DNA of 64,000 nucleotides from Paenibacillus helianthi (GTDB lineage: Bacteria; Bacillota; Bacilli; Paenibacillales; Paenibacillaceae), in NCBI RefSeq assembly GCF_001909055.1, contig NZ_LVWI01000002.1:538851-602850 (forward strand), read 5' to 3'. Shown here in pieces: positions 27,017 to 36,352 of the stretch (positions within the stretch are counted from its first letter, which is position 1; every line of letters starts with the position of its first letter). The position numbers and the translations under genes are program-made. The notes beneath the pieces were generated by a model. The model was not told where the DNA came from. It saw only the letters and a list, made by a program, of their open reading frames with translations, and made no database searches.

Positions 27017-27598
27017 TTGCATAAAACAACAAACTTTACGAAAACAGTGATTGGGTGTTCGAGTAATCCTAACGGATATGCTCAGTGGTTCAGTGAAAAA
27101 AATAAAACTGCGTTCGAGCGAGTAAAATCCGCCCAACAACGCAGTATCTTCGAAAATAATCAGGATATTTATGTACGCATTGAAGACGTTCCTGATGCCC
27201 TCATTAAGACCCCATTGCAACGAGCTATCCAAATTCTTAAACGGCATCGTGATGTTCGATTTATCAACCACGAGTTTCCTTGGCCCATCTCCATGATAAT
27301 AACCACCCTTGCTGCTCAGTTTAATAACGGCGATGGCGATGTCTATGCTGCGCTTTCAAATATTGTAGACCAATTAGATACGCTTGGCGGATTGCTACAG
27401 CCTGGTTACAAGCAAAACGCTACTCTTTTGCAACAAGACTTAATTCGACGAAACGATGATGGATCCTGGTCGATCTTAAATCTAGTGAGTCCAGAAGAAA
27501 ATTTTGCAGATTGACGGCATGAAAATGATCACCGTAAAGCAAAGATCTTCTTCCAGTTATGGCATACCAGGACCAGACTCGGTAGCTGCGACGAATGA
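27017..27598 (+). pseudogene. C-terminal remnant of a CBASS-type CD-NTase
   Basis: CD-NTases make cyclic oligonucleotide alarm signals that activate effectors against phage. This fragment shows the family's C-terminal pattern: SNPNGYAQWF, then KTPLQRAIQILKRHRD, PISMIITTLAAQFNNGDGD and SPEENFAD. The N-terminal nucleotidyltransferase half (GS and D-x-D motifs) is missing; the frame is closed upstream by TAA at 27002. After NFAD a TGA (27512-27514) interrupts, and the frame continues RHENDHRKAKIFFQ to a stop at 27596; an Arg CGA-to-TGA change fits. No CBASS effector gene remains beside it. Family assignment is from motif memory. Confidence 0.72.
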
Positions 27599-27950
27599 GC
27601 TTTCTACGCAATCAAGTAGCAATAACGTCAAATGGGATGAAATAAATGATCCACTTGTTAATAAGGCCATGAAAGACAAGCTCAAAGCATCTGTTGATGC
27701 CATTGTACAAAAGGATGTAGATGCTTTTCATAAGACACTTAGTCCCGATATCGGTTCCGAGCATGATTATCTCTTAGACAATCCAGTCAAATTCACTGCA
27801 CTAGGGAAGGCGGTTGAAGAAAATGGACGCATCTTAGTTCCTGTTAAGGGCGAAAATCAGAGGACTGACAGCAATGGAGCGGAGATGACCTATACATTCT
27901 ATTTCGAAAAAGACAAAAGTGGTGAATGGCAGATCGTTGTTATAGACTAG
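27504..27950 (+). CDS. Hypothetical protein fragment, probable 3' remnant
   Basis: A 148-codon frame that overlaps the end of the CD-NTase remnant in another phase. Its first 30 codons are probably not authentic; coding-like sequence starts about 27600 (SSSNNVKWDEINDPLVNKAM) and ends GEWQIVVID. The second half, with LLDNPVKFTALGKAVEENGRILVPVKG and TYTFYFEKDKSGEWQIV, resembles the body of a small secreted or lipoprotein-type domain, but no family is recognised. No ribosome site precedes a plausible start. I read it as a truncated gene fused by deletion to the CD-NTase remnant. Confidence 0.45.
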   Translation: MQIDGMKMITVKQRSSSSYGIPGPDSVAATNELSTQSSSNNVKWDEINDPLVNKAMKDKLKASVDAIVQKDVDAFHKTLSPDIGSEHDYLLDNPVKFTALGKAVEENGRILVPVKGENQRTDSNGAEMTYTFYFEKDKSGEWQIVVID

Positions 27951-28172
27951 CATAAAGACATTAAAGGGGCCGCTCCATATGCCATAGATTGACTCATTGG
28001 GGTGGCCCACTATCATATGTATCAATTATTGTATCAAGAAGTAAATACCAAAAGAGCAGCGATCCCTCCATTTTGGAGTTCAAGCTTCTCCCCTAAAAGT
28101 TACAGTCCTGATTGGAAGCCGTTGCAAAGGACTGGCAGATAAATACTAGTAACACCTCATTTTCTCAGACAC

Positions 28173-28220
28173 AAAAGGAGCGCTGAACCCTTGAATTTCA
28201 AAGGTTCAGCGCTCCTTTTT
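28173..28220. terminator. Bidirectional terminator after cymR
   Basis: AAAAGGAGCGCTGAACC at 28173-28189 and its exact complement at 28203-28219 form a 17-base stem with T runs on both strands. Confidence 0.95.
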
Positions 28221-28228
28221 ACTCGACA

Positions 28229-28648
28229 TTAAATATAAAACATGTAATTATCCGCTTGACTTTCTTCTTTAAAGTTGATCAGGTCGGACAAGGTTGTCGA
28301 ATCCAGCACATCAGCGATGCTGTCGCGGATGCGCAGCCAGAGGTCGCGCTTCGCCGGGTCGTCTTCTTCAGTGAAATCCACAGGTGAAATAGGTCCTTCC
28401 AGCACGCGGATGATATCTCCAGCGGTGATTGTGCCGGATTCACGGGATAAAATATATCCGCCGTAGGCTCCGCGGATACTCTTCACCAGTCCCGCGTTGC
28501 GCAGCGGTGCGATCAGCTGCTCCAGGTAATGCTCGGATAGTCCATTTTTCTCGGCAATGCTCTTAAGGGATGTGGGACCTTCGCCAAATTTCAGGGCAAG
28601 CTCCATCATAATGGTTAATCCATAGCGTCCTTTTGTCGATATTTTCAA
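28229..28648 (-). CDS. cymR: Rrf2-family regulator CymR (cysteine metabolism repressor)
   Basis: This 139-residue Rrf2 protein starts MKISTKGRYGLTIMMELAL and has the winged helix-turn-helix at about 1-80 (LKSIAEKNGLSEHYLEQLIA, SIRGAYGGYIL). It has no cysteines in the region where IscR and NsrR bind an iron-sulfur cluster, which fits CymR, the repressor that works with cysteine synthase in Bacillus. The start is TTG, with AGAGGTG five bases upstream. In Bacillus cymR heads the cymR-yrvO-trmU set; here the accessory island separates it from the desulfurase gene. Confidence 0.88.
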   Translation of the reverse strand: MKISTKGRYGLTIMMELALKFGEGPTSLKSIAEKNGLSEHYLEQLIAPLRNAGLVKSIRGAYGGYILSRESGTITAGDIIRVLEGPISPVDFTEEDDPAKRDLWLRIRDSIADVLDSTTLSDLINFKEESQADNYMFYI

Positions 28649-28892
28649 AGGTGCACCTCTTTCGGTTTAGTTGCTGGCGTTAGTTAATCTAATCGTTGCA
28701 TCACATGAGAAATGTCATATCAACGTATTCCGATGTTTGCTCTCAGCTTATGTTATCATATCCTTGGACACATTTGGAGCGGAAACCGTAATTTTTTGCA
28801 AGAATGTTCGCCAGTGGTGGACAAATTGTCAAATATTCCGTTAGATCTGCTACAATTTGCAGTTGGCTAATGCAGTCTGGGGTAGACAGGTA

Positions 28893-28901
28893 TGTTATAA
28901 T
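28893..28901 (+). promoter_or_regulatory. Extended -10 promoter of mnmA
   Basis: TGTTATAAT matches an extended -10 element. It lies 60 bases before the mnmA start in the 313-base gap shared with divergent cymR. A clear -35 was not seen. Confidence 0.5.
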
Positions 28902-28946
28902 ACACATTGAACCGGGTTCTGCAACCTACCGGTATTTTTTGCATAG

Positions 28947-30083
<1,137 letters not shown>

Positions 30084-30111
30084 TTTTGCCGCATTGATGA
30101 TATAGCCGTAT

Positions 30112-30160
30112 GCAAAAGAACCTTCAAGACCACAGAACTGTGGGTTGAAGGTTCTTTTGC
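30112..30160. terminator. Terminator between mnmA and the cellulase operon
   Basis: GCAAAAGAACCTTCAA at 30112-30127 pairs exactly with TTGAAGGTTCTTTTGC at 30145-30160. It lies between convergent mnmA and the GH48 gene and could serve both. Confidence 0.9.
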
Positions 30161-30217
30161 ATGATTTTACATAAAAATGTGCTGGCTCTTCATCCCTCTA
30201 TCGGGATTCCAATCCAA

Positions 30218-33199
30218 TTATGGCTGGAGCCCCCATACCAATACGCCATTCAAATACAGCGGCACCCGGTTCCAGTCGGTATAGGCTGTTTTGGTTGGAT
30301 CGTAAGAATAATCTCCTGTCTCATTGTAATTGCTCCAGTCCGTTTTGTTGATCCGCAGCTGAATCTCCCCGGTGTTCGCACCAGGTGCCAGGCTGCCGGC
30401 TGCCGAACTGAATGAAATCTCTACGTAATAATCCGCTCCGGCTACAGCAGGAACAAGCTTCACGAAGCTGCCCTGCACATTGCCGTTGCCTACCGTAGCA
30501 TAATCCACATTGAACTGCTGGGCCTTTTCCCCGTCAATGGTGTAATAATAACGAAGCTTGAGTTTGCTGAGATCAACCGCTGTAGTTCCGTTATTGATGA
30601 TCCGCAGTTGTGGACGGAACTGTGAGTCGCCGGCATTCGTATCCGTTGTGCGGTACTGTACCACCAAATCTCCCACTGTCGGTACAGGCACAGCTGTAGG
30701 TTTGGCAGAGACTTCCGGAGAATCCGGGCTGGTCCCCACTTCGTTAGTGGCGCTCACTACATAATAATAGGTTGTATCATTATGCACATTAATATCGCTA
30801 TAGGTGGCCTGAGTGACAACACTAAGTGTAGTGTAAGGTCCGCCGCTCGTGGTTGACCGCTTAACCGTATAGCTATCTGCACCTGTCACCTTGTTCCAGC
30901 TAAGCGCAACCTTTTTGTCGCCGGCTGCTGCCGCTGGTTTGGATGGGGCTTTTGGTATAGTGGGTTCCACATTGCCATTGTTGATCAGACGGTCATATTC
31001 GGCATAGGCGGTGGCCATATCCACCTGTGACCAGAACCGGTGATAGGTGAATTCAGGGGCTCCATTCTCCCATGTCTTGGTTACTGGATTGTAGGAGCTG
31101 TTATATTTCGATTGCAGATAACTCCACTTCGGATCATTTTTGATGTCCGGAAGTACATCCGTATAGCTTGCATATACTCCATTTCCGCCTTTAGCCGGAT
31201 CAGAGGCTACGGTAGAACTGCCCGGTATGGTGTTTCCCTGTCCAAAAGTACCCGTCCAGCCCGCAGGGAAATACACTTCTTTGGTGAAGTAGCGGGAATA
31301 ATCCGCCCGCTTCTCTACTGTAGTGATACCAACCCCGTCATTATAGCTCCATGCTGTATCCAGCAGTGATTTGGCCAGCTGTGAAGCCGTTCCGCCAAGC
31401 GCAGTATTGCTGCCATGCTCTGCTTTATTTCCAGCAGCAAAGAACGTGAGTGCTTTGATATAGCTGCCCAGCACGCCTGTATCCTGGCCCGGATTCTTGG
31501 TGACGGCCTTCAAATTGCTGTTGCCGCTGAAATTACTGAAGCCGTTCCAGGTATTCGGCTGTCCCTGCCACTCCACATTGCCCGGAATCCAGAACTCACC
31601 GGGTGCGGATACAGTAGCCACTTGCGGGTTAGCACCGCCCATAATCCGTTGTCCTTGTTTGTTCAGATAATACCCCTCGGAATCTGTCACCGGACGGCTG
31701 CCGACAAAAGCATAGTCAGTAGACCAGTCGATCCAGTTCTCTACGACGCGTTTGGCCATTTGGAAATTAGCCGAAGTGGTATCTCCGCTGGAAGCCAGAA
31801 TATAATACAGTTCAGCTACCCGCTCTACACTCCATGCCTGCATTCCGAACCAATTATTGGACGGAGGATCATGGTAGACGGGCGCTTCATCATAGGCCAT
31901 GCCATAAAATGTGCTTGTACCCGCTGGATAAGCGCTGTATGAGCCCTTATAGCTGTTAGTGGCTCCACCCGCTATTGCCCCTTCGGATGACTGCAGCCAA
32001 TTGTAGAATTCCAGTTGGCGGGTCAGCGATTTGCTCCAATCCTGTCCCGCCGTTGCTGAAGCCGGAACGAGGCCCCCGGCCGGATCAGAAAGGGCATACG
32101 CAGCAACTACGTTCTGGTAGCCCTGATGAGTATGACTGGCGCCAATTCTCCACGCCCAGTTCCCGTTTGCGCCAAGGCCGCCGCCCCATGCGGTATACCA
32201 AGCCATCAGATAATGGCTGGCATCCTTGCCGGTTCCGGCTTCCGGCGTACCGTCTGCCGCACTGCCGATCTTTTGAAAATACTTGTCGTACATGCCGTAG
32301 CGCAGATAGTCGCCCATTTTTTTGGCTTTGTTCAAATAAACCGGATTGTTATAGCCAAGCTCTTTAGCCCAGTACATAGCCTGTACTGCTCGTGCGTCAG
32401 CGTCCGTCGCATCGGTGTACCGCCACTGTGCCGAAGGGACATTGCTTTCTTTGGTGAACAGGCTCATGAAGCCTTCATTGGTTTTGCCGAATGATTTGTC
32501 ATCCTGAGATGGATGCGGGACCGCCTCCCACACGGATTCCTGCTCGCCCCGCTGAAAAGTATTCACATAAGCGGCTGTATGCGAAGGATTCAGTAAATTG
32601 CCGAACCCGTACCAGTTGTCCACGTCTACAAGCCAGTGCATCAGATAGGTCTGATTGTTGCCATAGGTAGACTTTAGTTCGGTATCCAGCGGATCTTTAC
32701 CCGCAGTGTACTTGCCGTTCAGGGGGCTCGGATATTGATCCGGCTGACCGAACTCGGAGGCGTAAGTCGCCGGACTGTTCGGGTTGTAGTTGCTCATTGT
32801 CGGCTGTTCCTGCACACCATCGCCTTCATTAACAGGTATGATGTATTTCTCCATGTTATCCCAGGCAGCCTCCAGCTTGCTCCAGTCCCCGGTATGATAG
32901 CCATACAACACCTCAAGCCACATCCAGTAGCTGTAGGCCTCCGAGGTAGTCATATGCCCATAATTGGGCGCTTCGCTGAGCAAGGTTTCTACCGAATGAT
33001 ACGGGACGCCTTCAGCCGAGAAATAGCCGCTTACCGGGTTTTTCAGTTGGGCGTAAAGTTGCAGGAACCGCGTCTGTTCCACCGAAGCAGCTTTTGCTGT
33101 TGCGGGTCTGAAATTAAAGGTACCGGTCATAAGGGTGAGAATCAGGACTGCAGCCATGGCCAAGGAAATAGGTTTCCTGATTGAACTTAGCTTTATCAT
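30218..33199 (-). CDS. Secreted GH48 reducing-end cellobiohydrolase with FN3 and CBM3
   Basis: This 993-residue exoglucanase should release cellobiose from reducing ends of cellulose chains outside the cell. It has a signal peptide at about 1-38 (ending TAKAAS), a GH48 catalytic domain at about 39-745, a fibronectin III domain at about 755-840 (PSKPAAAAGDKKVALSWNKV) and a C-terminal CBM3 at about 848-993 (GDLVVQYRTTDTNAGDSQFR). E87 in TTSEAYSYW lines up with the known GH48 acid. No dockerin is present, so it acts as a free enzyme. AGAGGGAG precedes the ATG. It is the second gene of an operon with the GH9 gene, 27 bases downstream. Confidence 0.95.
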   Translation of the reverse strand: MIKLSSIRKPISLAMAAVLILTLMTGTFNFRPATAKAASVEQTRFLQLYAQLKNPVSGYFSAEGVPYHSVETLLSEAPNYGHMTTSEAYSYWMWLEVLYGYHTGDWSKLEAAWDNMEKYIIPVNEGDGVQEQPTMSNYNPNSPATYASEFGQPDQYPSPLNGKYTAGKDPLDTELKSTYGNNQTYLMHWLVDVDNWYGFGNLLNPSHTAAYVNTFQRGEQESVWEAVPHPSQDDKSFGKTNEGFMSLFTKESNVPSAQWRYTDATDADARAVQAMYWAKELGYNNPVYLNKAKKMGDYLRYGMYDKYFQKIGSAADGTPEAGTGKDASHYLMAWYTAWGGGLGANGNWAWRIGASHTHQGYQNVVAAYALSDPAGGLVPASATAGQDWSKSLTRQLEFYNWLQSSEGAIAGGATNSYKGSYSAYPAGTSTFYGMAYDEAPVYHDPPSNNWFGMQAWSVERVAELYYILASSGDTTSANFQMAKRVVENWIDWSTDYAFVGSRPVTDSEGYYLNKQGQRIMGGANPQVATVSAPGEFWIPGNVEWQGQPNTWNGFSNFSGNSNLKAVTKNPGQDTGVLGSYIKALTFFAAGNKAEHGSNTALGGTASQLAKSLLDTAWSYNDGVGITTVEKRADYSRYFTKEVYFPAGWTGTFGQGNTIPGSSTVASDPAKGGNGVYASYTDVLPDIKNDPKWSYLQSKYNSSYNPVTKTWENGAPEFTYHRFWSQVDMATAYAEYDRLINNGNVEPTIPKAPSKPAAAAGDKKVALSWNKVTGADSYTVKRSTTSGGPYTTLSVVTQATYSDINVHNDTTYYYVVSATNEVGTSPDSPEVSAKPTAVPVPTVGDLVVQYRTTDTNAGDSQFRPQLRIINNGTTAVDLSKLKLRYYYTIDGEKAQQFNVDYATVGNGNVQGSFVKLVPAVAGADYYVEISFSSAAGSLAPGANTGEIQLRINKTDWSNYNETGDYSYDPTKTAYTDWNRVPLYLNGVLVWGLQP

Positions 33200-33226
33200 T
33201 TTGGCATGCTCCCTCTCTGGATCAAT

Positions 33227-35971
33227 TTATGGTTCCAATCCCCATACCAATTTCCCTTCTTGGTGAAGCGTGACTTTATCCCAATCTGCGAAGGTCTGCT
33301 GGGTTCCGCCATAGGAATAATCGTTGTTTTCATTGTAGGCTGTCCAATCTGCTTTGTTGAAGCGCACCTGGATTTCACCGGTATCCGCGCCTGGAGCAAG
33401 ATTTCCGGCACCTGCAGCAAAAGAAATCTCCACATAAGAATCTGCTGTAGCGCCAGGAGCAGCCAGCTTCGCAAAGCTGCCGCTTAGATTCCCGCTGCCA
33501 AGGACAGCATAGTCACAGTGAAATTCCTGCGGCTTGTCTCCGTCAACAGTGTAATAATAACGGAGCTTCAGTCCGCTAAGTGCTACCGCCTGGGTTCCCG
33601 TATTCACAATCCGGAACTGGCTGCGGATCTGCGAATCCCCGGGATTCGTATCATTCGTGCGGTATTGCACCCGCAGATCTCCCTTGGCAGGTATCGGAGT
33701 CTCACGCGGCCGGGCAGAGGCCTGTGAGGATGCTGTGCCTTCCCCTACTGCATTTGAAGCGGTTACAACATAATAATAATCCACTCCATTTACCAGCCCG
33801 CTGTCACTGTAGGCTGTTCCTGTTACTGTTCCAACAACCGTATAAGGTCCGCCGCTGACCAGTGCACGTTTGATGCTGTACTGTGCTGCGCCGCTAACCG
33901 CATTCCAGGTCAACGAAACACTGGCATTTCCTGCGGCTGCCTGCAGTCCAGTTGGACGGCCCGGAACCTTGGGTTCGCTGGGATTACCGCCGGACGGCAG
34001 CTCTCCGTAGACCTTAACACCTGCGTCGAACACCGGAATATACGGATTCTTCACAGGAGCGGAGGCACTTGAAGCCACGCCCCGGAAGGAGAAATCATTT
34101 GTGTTATCCCAGAAAGACGTGTTCATCGGAGCACTAATCCGGAACTGGATCTCCTTGTGGTAGGCCGATTGGCCACCAGGATAAACCGGGGTGCCGGTGA
34201 AGTCAATTTTCGTGTAATAAATATGATTTGCTTCGTCAAAGGGCAGCAGCGGCGAAACAGTCCCGCCCTGGTTGTAGCCTCCTGCTTTGACCGTGATATC
34301 CTCCGGTCCATACCCTGCGGCCTGAGCTTCACTTAAGTCCACATAGTAATTAAATGACATTGAGCTGCTGGAGCGTGCCGGCCAGCCGGAACGGTTATTG
34401 ATCAGCGCCCGGATTTCCACAAAATTGCTGCCGCTCGCATTCACCGAAGTCTCGGCGAACATTTCATCCTCCCGTGTTTCCGCCGGAGGGAAGTTGCTAA
34501 GCGGCTGTTGCCCCTGCCCGTGCAAGAGCATCATTTTGGCCAAAGCGCCTGTAAAAGCTGAATTGTAATCGGTTGCAACTTCATTCGAGACATAATCGCC
34601 GATCGAATCCGTATAGCTGTCGGTCTTGGATGGTCCACCCACCAGTGCACCATACAGAACATGGCGGTGGTTGACAGGGGTAGTCTGGCTGTCGCTCCAG
34701 GAGCCATGTGAAGTCCGGTGATGCGGATGCTGCGGTGCATTACTGCCGAAGCCGATGACATAGCTGCTGCTCCGGGGATTATCACCCAGCATATAGGTCA
34801 TCTGCCGTTCGGCAAACGTCCGGGCTGTATTCCGCTTAACCGGATCGGTTACCCAGTCGGCATAGACAAAGGCCAGAAACGCCTGATTTGCCGCATATCG
34901 CAGTGCCCCCCACTGGTCCAGATGGGCAAGCCCTCCTGGTGTATAGGCTACACGGTCGGTTGTCCCGTTCACCCCGGTTGTCCAATACTGCATATTCCGC
35001 TCAGTAGATTGAATAAACCGGGGATCGCCTGTGATACGCGAGAGCAGCAGCTGTGCACCATAATGCTTGTCATCCCAGGACTGGGTCCACTGATAGCCCC
35101 ACTGACCAGATTGATTGGTGCCCCACGAGTTGCTGGCGGCTACGGCTTTGTCCAGATAAGTCTGTTCGCCAGTCGCCATATAGAGCCAAACTCCGCCCCA
35201 GCTTAATTCGTCGGCATAGCCGCTCCAGGAATTGTAATACTGCTTGGCGTCAGTGATACTATCGGAGTATACCCCACGGTACGTATCGGCAAAATTGTAC
35301 AGCTGCTTCGCATGCAGCAGCAGCTTGTCCGCATATGCCGCATCCGAGTCCCTGAAAATGATTGATGCCGATGCTAAGGCTGCAGCAGTTTCTGCCGCCA
35401 GATCTGAGCCGGGATGAGCAGCATCAATCTTGTACGACGGACGCGCCATAGGCATGACCTCCGCCGGCCCCCACCAATTGTGATCCGCCGTACCGTTACC
35501 GACCTGTCCCCACAGCTCATTGGGAGCGGTATGCGCTTTCACAAAATAATCTGTTGCCCAGCGGATGTTGCCAAGAATCTCATCCAACTGGCCTGATTGC
35601 ACATAACCATCCTTGTACTCATAGACTGACCATGCCAGCATGGTGGCTGTGTACGCCATAGGAAACCCGAATTTAACATGGTCTCCCGCATCATACCAGC
35701 CTCCGGTCAGATCGTGACCAACATCCGCACCGTCCTGCAGCCCGGAGTCACCTCTCCATTCCACACGGTTATTACCCGGCAGGTCCCCGGATCGCTGAGC
35801 TTCATAGAAATAGATAGATTTCTGCAGTGCCTCTGCATAATTGAATCCACTTCCCTCCGCTTTGCTGACTGACGGGTGAAATGCTGCTCCTGAGACCAAC
35901 GTGCATGATAACATTACACATAATGATAAGATTAGGCCTTGCTTCCGTTTCTTCCGTTTCTTCAGGTTCAT
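33227..35971 (-). CDS. Secreted GH9 processive endoglucanase with CBM3c, FN3 and CBM3
   Basis: This 914-residue cellulase has a signal peptide at about 1-38, a GH9 (alpha/alpha)6 barrel at about 42-490, a fused CBM3c at about 500-650, a fibronectin III domain at about 685-770 and a C-terminal CBM3 at about 775-914. GH9 catalytic motifs are intact: DAGDH at 94-98, the HHRTSHG loop at 417-423 and E464 in SNEVATDYN. The GH9-CBM3c layout is that of processive endoglucanases (theme B), which act together with GH48 enzymes. The FN3-CBM3 tail closely resembles that of the GH48 gene. Confidence 0.96.
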   Translation of the reverse strand: MNLKKRKKRKQGLILSLCVMLSCTLVSGAAFHPSVSKAEGSGFNYAEALQKSIYFYEAQRSGDLPGNNRVEWRGDSGLQDGADVGHDLTGGWYDAGDHVKFGFPMAYTATMLAWSVYEYKDGYVQSGQLDEILGNIRWATDYFVKAHTAPNELWGQVGNGTADHNWWGPAEVMPMARPSYKIDAAHPGSDLAAETAAALASASIIFRDSDAAYADKLLLHAKQLYNFADTYRGVYSDSITDAKQYYNSWSGYADELSWGGVWLYMATGEQTYLDKAVAASNSWGTNQSGQWGYQWTQSWDDKHYGAQLLLSRITGDPRFIQSTERNMQYWTTGVNGTTDRVAYTPGGLAHLDQWGALRYAANQAFLAFVYADWVTDPVKRNTARTFAERQMTYMLGDNPRSSSYVIGFGSNAPQHPHHRTSHGSWSDSQTTPVNHRHVLYGALVGGPSKTDSYTDSIGDYVSNEVATDYNSAFTGALAKMMLLHGQGQQPLSNFPPAETREDEMFAETSVNASGSNFVEIRALINNRSGWPARSSSSMSFNYYVDLSEAQAAGYGPEDITVKAGGYNQGGTVSPLLPFDEANHIYYTKIDFTGTPVYPGGQSAYHKEIQFRISAPMNTSFWDNTNDFSFRGVASSASAPVKNPYIPVFDAGVKVYGELPSGGNPSEPKVPGRPTGLQAAAGNASVSLTWNAVSGAAQYSIKRALVSGGPYTVVGTVTGTAYSDSGLVNGVDYYYVVTASNAVGEGTASSQASARPRETPIPAKGDLRVQYRTNDTNPGDSQIRSQFRIVNTGTQAVALSGLKLRYYYTVDGDKPQEFHCDYAVLGSGNLSGSFAKLAAPGATADSYVEISFAAGAGNLAPGADTGEIQVRFNKADWTAYNENNDYSYGGTQQTFADWDKVTLHQEGKLVWGLEP

Positions 35972-36262
35972 CCAAGCCCAGCTCCCTTCTTCTTCCTCAT
36001 CTTACATGCCTGCTCGATCCCTTTCATCACGGACCAATACCTCCCCAGTGTCCAGACTGTAATCGTGTTCATTCGCCAGATTCATCTCCCACCTCCCACA
36101 ATCATGTCAGGATATACTCATCCCATATACACATATACCATATACAGGGATTTAATTCTATATATTTACAGTAAAAAATCTCTCGAAAACAGTATTTTTT
36201 GTAAAAATATTTCCATTTCGATCATATTTTCGCGTGGATATTCGACTTCTATCCAATCTCCA
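35972..36262. other. AT-rich leader of the cellulase operon
   Basis: This gap between the GH9 start and the rarA terminator is AT-rich near 36120-36230. It must hold the cellulase promoter. I saw no clear CcpA (cre) site and no gene. Confidence 0.4.
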
Positions 36263-36320
36263 CAAAAAAAACCATTCTCTTACGAGAGGCCATGCTGCCC
36301 CATTTCGTAAAAGAACGGTT
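36263..36320 (-). terminator. rarA terminator
   Basis: On the minus strand AACCGTTCTTTTACGA pairs with TCGTAAGAGAATGGTT (two mismatches) and ends in eight T residues. Confidence 0.85.
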
Positions 36321-36352
36321 CTGTGCAAATATTTTCTACCTCTTGATGTACG

